This document shows positions 1 through 6,836 of a stretch of 15,885 nucleotides of DNA, piece after piece (within the stretch, counting starts at the first letter, position 1; each line of letters begins with the position of its first letter). A program made the translations under genes and the position numbers. Origin of the DNA: GN02-872 sp963518665 (lineage in GTDB: Bacteria > Patescibacteriota > Gracilibacteria > BD1-5 > UBA6164); the NCBI GenBank assembly GCA_963518665.1, contig CAUQKR010000021.1, positions 1 to 15,885 on the forward strand. The letters are read 5' to 3'. The notes beneath the pieces were generated by a model. The model did not search any database and was not told the DNA's origin. It worked only from the letters and a program-made list of their open reading frames with translations.

Positions 1-122
1 TTAATATTTTTTTAATTAAAAATATTTATTTGTCAAGTAAAAAAAATTTTTTTATTTGATTTTTTTTATATAAAAATTAAAATTACATTTAACTTTTTTA
101 ACTTAATAATTATTATTAAAAT
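1..122. other. Non-coding AT-only stretch before the first pilin-like gene
   Basis: I see no gene here. The stretch is almost pure A/T. At 33-72 an imperfect inverted repeat (CAAGTAAAAAAA against TTTTTTTATTTG, one G-T wobble) is followed by a run of T and could be a weak terminator for a gene left of the window. I found no convincing -35/-10 pair. The last ~15 bases (AATTATTATTAA then ATATG) recur before the second pilin-like gene. There is no Shine-Dalgarno sequence before the ATG at 123. Confidence 0.5.
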
Positions 123-330
123 ATGAAAACATTGATTTTTAAGCCAAAACTCGGGGGGGGGGGTAAATTTTTGTTTATCAAAAAATAAATATGCATTTAC
201 TTTAGTTGAGCTGATAATAGTAGTAACAATTTTGGCTATTTTGGCTACAACTGCTTTTTTGACACTTTGAAATTATGCAGGTCAAGCAAGGGATACTACA
301 AGGGTTAGTGATTTAAAAAATATTGAAAAG
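104..330 (+). repeat. Shared 5' module of the tandem pilin-like genes, copy 1
   Basis: The sequence just before the start, the first six codons and the whole pilin helix region (196-330) closely match 1316-1532. The linker between start and helix differs and in this copy contains the G11 tract. Downstream of about 330 the two genes no longer resemble each other. The pattern is that of a duplicated secretion/anchoring module joined to different exported regions. Confidence 0.8.
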
Positions 331-1305
331 TCAATAATATTATATCAATTAAAATATTGAAATTTTCCAAAAGCTTCATCTAAAAATACTTTTTGACAAG
401 AACAGTTTGCTTTAGAAATAAAATTAAATAAGCTTCCACTTGATCCATCTACAAATTTAGAATATTTATATAAATTATCAGAAGATGGAAAAATTTATCA
501 TTTAGAGGCAACTTTGGAAAATGGAAAAAAATTTATTTTGACAAATGAAATGGCTGTAGTTGAAAAACAACCAGCTCCAAAAGATTCTATTGCAGCTATA
601 AAAGATATAAAACAATCAAATGATGTTTCTGCAACGCAAAATTTTTTGGAATATGATTCAAAGAACCGTATTTCTAGAATAGATATCAGAGATAATAGAA
701 GTTTAAGTGATTGAGTTTATTATAAACAATTAAAAATAAAATTTTCAAAAGAGTTAATTGATCAAATAGATACAATAAAAGTAAAAAATTTTGCTGTTGA
801 TGATTGGTGAGAGATGAAAGTAAACAATGTTTCAGTTGTTTCTGCTCCATTTCCTTGGATAAAAAATTTAGTTTTTTGTACTCTTGATAATAAAAATGTT
901 ATCACAAGTTTAAAATCAGAGGTTTTACAAATAGATGATCCATATGATATCATTGATGATAGAGAGTTAAATTCTTATACAGATGTTTGAAATACTAGAG
1001 ATTTTTATAAAAAATATAAAATTTCTAAAAATAATAATTGTACTGACTCAACAGAATACCGGTTAGAACAGATGTGAACTTGGTATCTAGAAGATTGAAT
1101 GAATATAACAAATGGTGAAAATAGAATAAATACTCCATACATTTGAGTATGGGAACAATGAAGATTTGATTTTAATGATTATGTTTATACTGCTACAGAT
1201 TTTAAAAACCTTTTGAAACCTTGATATAATCTTTTTGATTTGACAGCCTTTGTTGGTTGAAGTTGAAATATTTCTTCAAGTATAGAGATAACTTACAAAA
1301 ATTAA
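123..1305 (+). CDS. Type IV pilin-like surface protein, out of frame by one base at a G11 tract
   Basis: This is a prepilin-like protein: a short basic leader, then the N-methylation/cleavage motif AFTLVELIIVVTILAIL and one hydrophobic helix, the signature of type IV pilins and pseudopilins that are processed at the inner membrane. The start at ATG 123 is supported by the neighbouring paralogue, which begins with the same bases (ATGAAAACATTGATTTT). From that ATG the frame meets TAA at 186 because 11 G occupy 153-163. With 10 G (or 7 or 13) the leader runs straight into the pilin frame, giving 393 residues that end at TAA 1303. The residue before the cleavage point is Ala24 rather than the usual Gly. 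The region after about residue 90 is mostly hydrophilic and I do not recognise it. Several in-frame TGA codons are read as Gly. The single-base break could be phase variation, slippage during expression, or a sequencing error. Confidence 0.78.
153..163 (+). repeat. Homopolymer tract of 11 G inside the pilin-like gene
   Basis: Eleven consecutive G lie within the first 14 codons of the pilin-like gene. I noticed no comparable G or C run elsewhere in the window, whose homopolymers are otherwise A or T. Length 10 joins ATG 123 to the pilin frame; length 11, as given, does not. Poly-G/poly-C tracts near the 5' ends of surface genes are the classic substrate for slipped-strand phase variation in other bacteria. 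Confidence 0.95.
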
Positions 1306-1315
1306 AAAAATTAAA

Positions 1316-1532
1316 TATAATTATTATTAATATGAAAACATTGATTTTAAAACAAAATATGGGATTAAATTATTATTTATGAAATAACAAGAAATGATTT
1401 ACACTTGTGGAATTAATAATAGTAGTAACAATTTTGGCTATTTTAGCAACAATTGCTTTTTTGACTCTTTGAAAATATCCACTTCAAGCAAGGGATACTT
1501 TGAGAATTAGTGATTTAAAAAGTATTGAAAAA
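1316..1532 (+). repeat. Shared 5' module of the tandem pilin-like genes, copy 2
   Basis: Second copy of the module at 104-330. It shares AATTATTATTAA, the bases ATATGAAAACATTGATTTT and the helix-coding stretch from 1398 to about 1532. Here the linker has no G tract and the reading frame is continuous. Confidence 0.8.
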
Positions 1533-2459
1533 AGTTTAGAAATTTACAAAGTAAAAACTTGAGAATTACCTGAACCTGATTCAATAGATTGACAAAAAGT
1601 TTTTTGAGAATGAGTTTTTGCAAAAGTTTGAAACTTAAATACTCTTCCTAAAGACCCAATTACAGGTAAATATTATTTATATAATTATAATAAAAAAACG
1701 AAAACTTATTTGCTTCAATCAAAGCTTGAAAGATGAGAAAATTATTTTTTAACTGATTGAAAACTTAAAGATTTTCAAAAAGCAAAAATTCCTTTAAATA
1801 AAGATGGAACCTGCCCAGAAAATTATTTAAAAGCAGGGAATATTTGTAGAAAAATCTGAGAAATGTATCTTATTTATAAGTGAATAAATAATTGAGATAA
1901 GATAATACTTCATTTTTGATGATTTAATTTTGTAAATATAGATTGGGGAGATAATTGAGTAAATAATTGTCCTACAAGCTGAAAATGAGAAAATATGAGT
2001 TGTGTTTATACAGATGCTTCAAAATCTGATTATAAAATAGTTGTAAAATGATATGCTGATGCTTTTTATTGAAGATGGAAAGGTTGATCAAATATTCAAA
2101 AATTATATGAATTAAGTGATTTCTCAGATCTTGGAATTACAAATCTTGAAACAGCATTTATTGATGCTATAAATTTTAATCAAAATATAAACGATTTTGA
2201 TATGTCAGAGGTTGAAAATATTTCATATATGTTTGAAAGAGCCAGAAAATTTAATCAGCCAATTGATAAATGGGATTTATCAAATGTTAGAGATGTAATA
2301 TGGATGTTTGTTTGAGCAGATTCTTTTAGGCAAGATTTATCAAATTTTAACCCTTGAAAAGTTAATACAAAGAATTTCTGTTTACCTTGATTTTTTTTAC
2401 CAAATTGATTTCCAGAAAAATATAAACCAAAAGTTTGTAAAACTAATGATTGAAATTAA
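1332..2459 (+). CDS. Pilin-like N-terminus fused to a BspA/DUF285-type repeat surface protein
   Basis: A 375-residue exported protein. Residues 1-22 form a basic leader that ends in Gly22 (codon TGA at 1395), followed by FTLVELIIVVTILAIL, the prepilin peptidase motif and helix. The middle holds an NIDWGD-type element, as seen before the repeats of BspA-like proteins. Residues of about 265-355 contain degenerate ~24-residue repeats (MF..A..FNQ.I..WDLSNV), the hallmark of the DUF285/BspA family known from adhesins of Bacteroidetes and from mycoplasma surface proteins. This suggests display on the cell surface through a pilus-like assembly or membrane retention, possibly for attachment to a host; that role is inferred. 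The gene follows the first pilin-like gene by 26 bases without its own evident promoter, so the two are probably co-transcribed. It ends just before a terminator. Confidence 0.85.
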
Positions 2460-2460
2460 A

Positions 2461-2498
2461 AAAATCAAGTTTTTTATTAAAAAAAACTTGATTTTTTT
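2461..2498 (+). terminator. Intrinsic terminator of the pilin-like gene pair
   Basis: The inverted repeat AAATCAAGTTTTTT ... AAAAAACTTGATTT with a very short loop, running into T7, lies two bases after the TAA. Its right arm also supplies the -35 box of the next promoter. Confidence 0.75.
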
Positions 2499-2514
2499 AA
2501 AAAAGGTATATAAT
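2488..2514 (+). promoter_or_regulatory. Sigma-70-type promoter of the aspS leader
   Basis: TTGATT at 2488-2493 and TATAAT at 2509-2514 are separated by 15 bases, one or two short of ideal. Transcription would begin near 2521, at the left edge of the structured leader. The -35 box overlaps the preceding terminator. Confidence 0.55.
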
Positions 2515-2520
2515 AAGCCT

Positions 2521-2731
2521 TATACTAAAAGCATTTGAGTGGAAGACAACCACAAGCTGAGGGAAGAAAAGAAAAAATCTTAGTAGAACCCTACAGAGTC
2601 GCAAATCTCTGTCAGAAAAATAAAAAATTAAGTATAGCTTTAGGTGGCACCTTTTTGAAAATAAATTCAAAACCGAAAGCACGAAGATATTTGAAAAATT
2701 TTAAATATTTTTGTGCTTTTTTTATTTTTTT
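2521..2731 (+). ncRNA. Structured leader RNA upstream of the GIY-YIG/aspS operon, T-box-like
   Basis: This gene-free stretch is visibly richer in G and C than its flanks and has its own promoter and a strong terminator. Visible helices are GTGG/CCAC at 2539-2553 (loop AAGACAA), ACAGAG/CTCTGT at 2593-2612, and a long-range pairing of 2524-2532 (ACTAAAAGC) with 2637-2645 (GCTTTAGGT; 8 of 9 pairs). GGTGGCACC at 2643-2651 resembles the T-box consensus GGTGGNACC, and the variable base C would match a G discriminator such as that of tRNA-Asp. The first hairpin loop contains GAC followed by A, an Asp codon. A terminator follows and the operon contains aspS, so a tRNA-Asp-responsive attenuator is possible. 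A canonical Stem I is not evident and the T-box-like element does not overlap the terminator stem, so an independent small RNA remains possible. I could not match it to RNase P RNA, tmRNA, SRP RNA or 6S RNA. Confidence 0.55.
2677..2731 (+). terminator. Intrinsic terminator abutting the GIY-YIG start codon
   Basis: A 16-bp stem (2677-2692 with 2703-2718, including G-U pairs), a 10-base loop and two T runs broken by one A. The T tract ends at the base before ATG 2732. Because I see no promoter between this hairpin and aspS, transcription of the operon probably has to read through it, which suggests conditional termination. Confidence 0.85.
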
Positions 2732-3595
2732 ATGAGAAAAATGCAAAAATCAAGAACAATTACAATTTTTTTGATTGATTGAAATCCAACTTGATTTAGA
2801 AAAATTTATCTAAATAATCGTTTAACTTTGGGATTTTTCATTTCAAGAAAAGATTTAGATAAAGCTAAAAATAGGGATGAATTTACTAGAAGTTGAGTTT
2901 ATTTTCTACTTTGAAAAGATGAAGAAGATAAAAATCTTGTTTATATTTGACAAACTTGGAATTTGCTTGAAAGGGTAAAACAACACCATAATGATATAAA
3001 AAAAGATTTTTGGAATTCTGCTATTATTTTTACAACAGATAATTGAAGTTGGAATGAATCTGATTTAAATTTTTTAGAAAAAAATTTGATAGAAGATGCT
3101 AAAAAATTATGAAATTATATTATAAAAAACTCTCAATCTTGAAATACTTGACTTATAAAAGAGGAAAGAATGCCAGATTTAGAAGAAAATATTGATGATA
3201 TAAAAATTCTTATTTCATCTCTTTGATTTTCTATTTTTAAAGAAAAAACTTCTAAAGAAGATAAAAAAGAAAAATATTTTTGTCAAAGAAATTGAAATAG
3301 TGGTGTTTGATATTATACTAAAGAATGATTTTTAGTTTTGAAATGAAGTGTTTGAAGTTTTGAAATTAAAGAATATGCACTTTCAGCTTTAAAAAATATC
3401 CAACAAAAATTATTTTTAGAAAATATTTTAAAACAAGAAAATGAAAAAATAATTTTTTTACAAGATTATCTTTTTTCGTCTCCATCAACAGCTTCTTCTA
3501 TAATTATTTGAAATAAGTCAAATGGTTGGATTGATTGGAAAACTGAGAATTGAAAAACTCTTCATGAAATAGAAAGAAAAAATAAAAATATTTAA
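2732..3595 (+). CDS. GIY-YIG nuclease-family protein with C-terminal DUF4357
   Basis: 287 residues. The N-terminal part matches proteins that begin with an I.IFL.DGNP.G.R segment, followed by a GIY-YIG domain: SGVYFLLG at about residue 50, VYIGQT about 17 residues later, then LLERVKQHH with the catalytic-type Arg and FLEKNLIEDA with the catalytic-type Glu. The C-terminal ~100 residues have DUF4357 features (LKGS, a long helix, DYLFSSPSTASSIIIG, NGW.DW). GIY-YIG/DUF4357 proteins are widespread but their cellular role is not established; nuclease activity is a family inference. ATG 2732 directly follows the leader terminator's T run; ATG 2741 is an equally plausible start. There is no Shine-Dalgarno sequence. 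aspS follows after 28 bases without a terminator, so the two are probably co-transcribed. Confidence 0.88.
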
Positions 3596-3623
3596 AAAAT
3601 TTTAATTTTTAACAAAAAAAGTT

Positions 3624-5420
3624 ATGCATAGAACACATACTTGTAATGATTTAAATAAAAATCATATTTGACAAGAAGTTACTCTTTCTGGTTGGGTTAG
3701 CAATAGAAGAGATCATGGTTGAATTATTTTTATAGATTTGAGAGATAGATATGGAAAAACTCAAATTGTTTTTGACCCAGAAAATAAAGAAGCTTGGGAA
3801 ACAGCTGATTCTTTTAGAAGTGAATTTGTTATAAAAGCTACTTGAACAGTTAGAAACAGACCAGAAGGACAAAATAACCCAAATATGGCAACTGGTGAAA
3901 TCGAAGTAGTTATTTCAAAAGTTGAACTTTTGGCAAAATCAAAAACTATTCCTTTTGAAATCGATTGACATGGAGAACTTGCAAATGAGGAAATCAGATA
4001 TAAACATAGATATATAGATTTGAGAAGACCGGCAGCACTAGAAAATGTAAAATTTAGAAGTAAATTTATAACTTATACTAGAAACTGGTTTACAGAACAT
4101 GATTTTTTAGATGTTCAAACTCCAATTTTTACTGTTTCATCTCCAGAATGAGCTAGAGATTTCTTGATTCCTTCTAGACTTCATCCAGGAAAATTTTATG
4201 CACTTCCACAAGCTCCTCAACAATATAAACAACTTTTGATGGTTGGTTGAATAGATAAATATTTCCAAATTGCACCTTGTTTCAGAGATGAAGATCCAAG
4301 AGCAGATAGACATGCTTGTGAATTTTATCAAATCGACTGTGAAATGAGTTTTGTAGAACAACAAGATATTTTTCATGTTGTAGAAAGTTATATTTTTGAT
4401 GTAGTAAAAGCACTTTCTCATAAAACAATTATGGAAAATAAATTTTTCTCTATGAGTTATACTGAAGCAATGGAAACTTATGGTTCAGATAAACCAGATT
4501 TGAGATATGAAATGAAATTGGTTGATGTTTTAGATATTTTTGCAAAATCTACAAATGAAATTTTTTCTTCTATAGCTTCTGATCCAAAAAATAACAGAAT
4601 AAAAGCTATAAAAGTTGTAAATTGAGACAATATATTTTCAAAAACTCAAATGAAAAATTTTGAAAATTTTGTAAGACAATACGGAGCAAAAGGACTTTGA
4701 TATTTTCAAATGCAAGAAGATGGATTAAAAGGGCCACTAAATAAATTTTTTACTCCAGAAGATTTACAAGAAATAATCGATAGAGTTGAATTAAAAGTTT
4801 GAGATGTAGTATTTTTCTGAGCTTGAGAAAAAGATACAGTTCTATCTTATATGTGAAAATTTAGAATTCATTTAGCAAATTTACTTGAAGAATTAGTTTG
4901 AAATTTTATTCCAAAAGATGTTTTAGCTCTTTCTTGGATTACAGATTTTCCATTTTTTGAAGAAAGTGAAATAAATGGAAAAATTGATTTTGGACACAAT
5001 CCATTTTCAATGCCAAAAGGTTGAATTTCTGCTTTTGATAATCCAAATAAACTTGAAGTTATGTCAGTTCAATATGATTTAGCTTGTAATGGTTTTGAAA
5101 TACTTTCTGGTTCAATTAGAAATCATGATGTAGAAGCTTTAGTTAAAGCTTTTGAAATGGTTGGAAGAAGTGAAGAAGAAGTAAAAGAAAAATTTGGTGC
5201 TATGTATGAAGCATTCCAATACTGAGTTCCACCACATGGAGGTTTTGCAATCGGTATGGATAGATTTATGATGATTTTAAAAGATGAAGAAAACATCAGA
5301 GAAGTTTATGCATTCCCAAAATCAGGAAAAGCTCAAGATATGATGATGAATGCTCCTGCAAATATCGACAAAGAACAACTTGATGAACTTCATATTGAGG
5401 TAAAAAAAGAAGATGAATAA
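3624..5420 (+). CDS. aspS: Aspartyl-tRNA synthetase, bacterial type, probably non-discriminating
   Basis: 598 residues, the usual length of bacterial AspRS. It charges tRNA-Asp with aspartate in the cytoplasm. In order: an OB-fold anticodon-binding domain (LSGWVSNRRDHGGIIFIDLR), class II motif 1 around RRPAALE, PQAPQQYKQLLM, motif 2 (FRDEDPRADR from residue 220), the GAD-type insertion domain that distinguishes bacterial AspRS, and motif 3 (GFAIGMDRF from residue 540). Residue 31 is His (RRDHG), where discriminating enzymes such as that of E. coli have Leu. His here is associated with non-discriminating AspRS, which also forms Asp-tRNA-Asn for conversion by the GatCAB amidotransferase. That is an inference. 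The ATG at 3624 has no Shine-Dalgarno sequence. Many TGA codons fall on conserved glycines. Confidence 0.97.
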
Positions 5421-5424
5421 AAAT

Positions 5425-5457
5425 AAAAAATCTTTTCAATTTTTGAAAAGATTTTTT
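5425..5457 (+). terminator. Intrinsic terminator of aspS
   Basis: AAAAAATCTTTTC at 5425-5437 pairs perfectly with GAAAAGATTTTTT at 5445-5457 around a 7-base loop. It begins five bases after the aspS stop codon. Confidence 0.85.
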
Positions 5458-5466
5458 ATTAAAAAT

Positions 5467-5494
5467 TTGCAAAAAATAATTTTTTAAATATAAT
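5467..5494 (+). promoter_or_regulatory. Promoter of the corA leader
   Basis: TTGCAA at 5467-5472, a 16-base spacer and TATAAT at 5489-5494. The predicted start near 5501 leaves a leader of about 200 bases before corA. Confidence 0.6.
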
Positions 5495-5539
5495 TTAAAA
5501 ACCTTAATTTTGAAGTTCTTAATTAAAAAGGAGGATAAA

Positions 5540-5563
5540 ATGAAAGATCACGGTAAGGAATAA
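5540..5563 (+). CDS. Leader peptide MKDHGKE upstream of corA
   Basis: A 7-codon ORF (ATG to TAA) preceded by a perfect AAGGAGG at 5528-5534, five bases from the ATG. None of the large genes in this window has a comparable Shine-Dalgarno sequence, so strong initiation here looks deliberate. The peptide is too short for a function of its own; a regulatory role through ribosome position on the leader is the simplest reading. Salmonella mgtA has an analogous short leader ORF (mgtL), but I see no sequence relation to it. Confidence 0.5.
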   Translation: MKDHGKE

Positions 5564-5604
5564 AATTTATTCTAGAGATTTTTAGATAGTGACCTTGTAA
5601 TTTT

Positions 5605-5634
5605 AAAGACTATCATTAGATAGTCTTTTATTTT
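5605..5634 (+). terminator. Terminator/attenuator hairpin in the corA leader
   Basis: AAAGACTATC at 5605-5614 and GATAGTCTTT at 5619-5628 form a perfect 10-bp stem with loop ATTA, followed by a T-rich tract. It sits about 70 bases before the corA ATG and after the mini-ORF. I see no second promoter between it and corA, so read-through is probably required for corA expression. Confidence 0.8.
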
Positions 5635-5702
5635 TTAAAAAATTTTGATTTTTAAAAGTTTTTTTTTATAATCTAGCAAAATATTTTTAAACTTTTTAGA
5701 TT

Positions 5703-6632
5703 ATGCTTAGAGAATTAAATATTTGAAAAAACCTTAAATGGATTGATGCAGTTGATTTAAATAAAGATGAAATTATAAGAATTTTGGAACCTTATGAAGT
5801 TCATGAACTTGATATCGAAGCTAGTCTTGAAGGTAATCAAAAAGCTAGAATTGATGTTTATGATGATTATTCTTTTCTTGTTTTTCATTTCCCGAAATAC
5901 AATCCAATAAGAAAAATTTATGAATTAAATGAATATAATATTTTTCTTGGAAAAAATTTTTTGATAACTTTTAGGGATTTTCACTGATGAAATGTTGATA
6001 GAATTTTTGATTATTATAATAATCAAGCAAATTTAGAAGAATTAAGAGAAGAAGACGATGAAATAAAAATTACAACTTGATATATTTTGTATGAAATTAT
6101 TCAAAATATGTTTGAGAAAATGTTTAAAGTTACAAGACTTAATAATAAAGATATAAAAAATCTTGAACAAAAAGTTTTTGAAAGTGATGATTATAATCTT
6201 GTTAGAGATATAATGATAAAAAAAAGAAATATTATTTTTATAAAAAATATGTTTAAACCTCAAGTTATACTTTTTAAGCAACTAGAATATACAATAAATA
6301 AAATGTATGAGTGAGAAATGGAAGTGTATTTTGAGGACTTGGAAGATAAACTTGATCAAATTCTTTCAGAAATAAATATTTTGCAAGAATATATTGACTC
6401 TATAGAAGACTCTTTTAAAACTATGCTAGATATAAAGACAAACTCTATAATCAAGCTTTTGACCATATTTTCTGCTTTTATGTTACCTTTGACTTTGGTT
6501 ACAAGCTTTTATGGAATGAATATAGAGCTACCATTTCAAAAAGAACCACTTTTTGTTTATTTCTTGTTAATAATCTGAATGGTTTGAATGGTTTCAACAT
6601 ATTTTATTTTGAAAAAAAGATGAAGATTTTAA
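5703..6632 (+). CDS. corA: CorA-type magnesium transporter
   Basis: 309 residues, typical for CorA. A cytoplasmic N-terminal domain opens with LKWIDAVDLNKDEI and is followed by a long charged helical region. Two C-terminal membrane helices follow; the first ends in the signature FYGMN (Gly271-Met272-Asn273), the ion selectivity loop of CorA, and the second in a short basic tail (LKKRGRF). CorA pentamers import Mg2+ and sometimes Co2+ or Ni2+ across the inner membrane. ATG 5703 has no Shine-Dalgarno sequence. The gene lies alone downstream of the attenuator-like leader and is closed by a terminator one base after the last Phe codon. In-frame TGA codons are read as glycine. Confidence 0.94.
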
Positions 6633-6665
6633 AAAAAATAATTCTAGAAATAGAATTATTTTTTT
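6632..6665 (+). terminator. Intrinsic terminator of corA
   Basis: AATAATTCTA (6637-6646), loop GAAA, TAGAATTATT (6651-6660), extended by A5 and T5 to a 15-bp stem. The repeat is symmetrical and A/T-flanked. Confidence 0.8.
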
Positions 6666-6774
6666 GTGATAAATTTTTGATTATACATTTTTTATATAAT
6701 TTTTTATATTCTCTGTTAAAATATGAATTGTAATCTAAAAAAATCTTATAAAATAGAATAAAAAAATTTTAAAC

Positions 6775-6802
6775 TTGAAATTTTTTAAAAAACTTGTAAA
6801 AT
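6775..6802 (+). promoter_or_regulatory. Probable promoter of der
   Basis: TTGAAA at 6775-6780, 16-base spacer, TAAAAT at 6797-6802, giving a start near 6809 and a ~28-base untranslated leader. The rest of the gap from 6666 to 6774 is A/T-rich with no gene that I can see. Confidence 0.5.
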
Positions 6803-6836
6803 ATAGGAAATTTTAAAATATAAAAAAATATAAAAA

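Larger units (their letters stand above)
5501..5702 (+). promoter_or_regulatory. corA leader: probable attenuator with a translated mini-ORF
   Basis: Between promoter and corA lie a 7-codon ORF (5540-5563), a small hairpin over its stop codon (GAATA/TATTC, 5558-5572) and a 10-bp terminator (5605-5628). The sequence TTAGATAGT occurs twice, at 5582-5590 and 5616-5624. The second copy supplies the 3' arm of the terminator; GATAGT in the first copy can pair with the same 5' arm (ACTATC, 5609-5614), giving an alternative, weaker helix that excludes the terminator. CCTT near the transcript start is complementary to AAGG of the Shine-Dalgarno sequence. This is the layout of a translation-coupled attenuator. 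The signal, possibly Mg2+ given the corA target, is inferred. Confidence 0.55.

Noticed and set aside
123..1305. Many in-frame TGA codons, as if most genes here were pseudogenes
   Set aside because: TGA falls repeatedly on invariant glycines (P-loops, Walker A, GHK loop, LDG motif) and frames stay open over hundreds of codons between TAA stops, so it is recoding, not decay.
2521..2731. RNase P RNA, tmRNA, SRP RNA or 6S RNA
   Set aside because: I looked for the P4 core (GAGGAAAGTCC/ACAGAA), a tRNA-like CCA end, the SRP GGAAG/AGCAG loop and the 6S bubble and found none convincing.
6677..6700. TTGATT ... TATAAT after corA as a der promoter
   Set aside because: The spacer is only 12 bases; the pair at 6775-6802 with a 16-base spacer is a better candidate.
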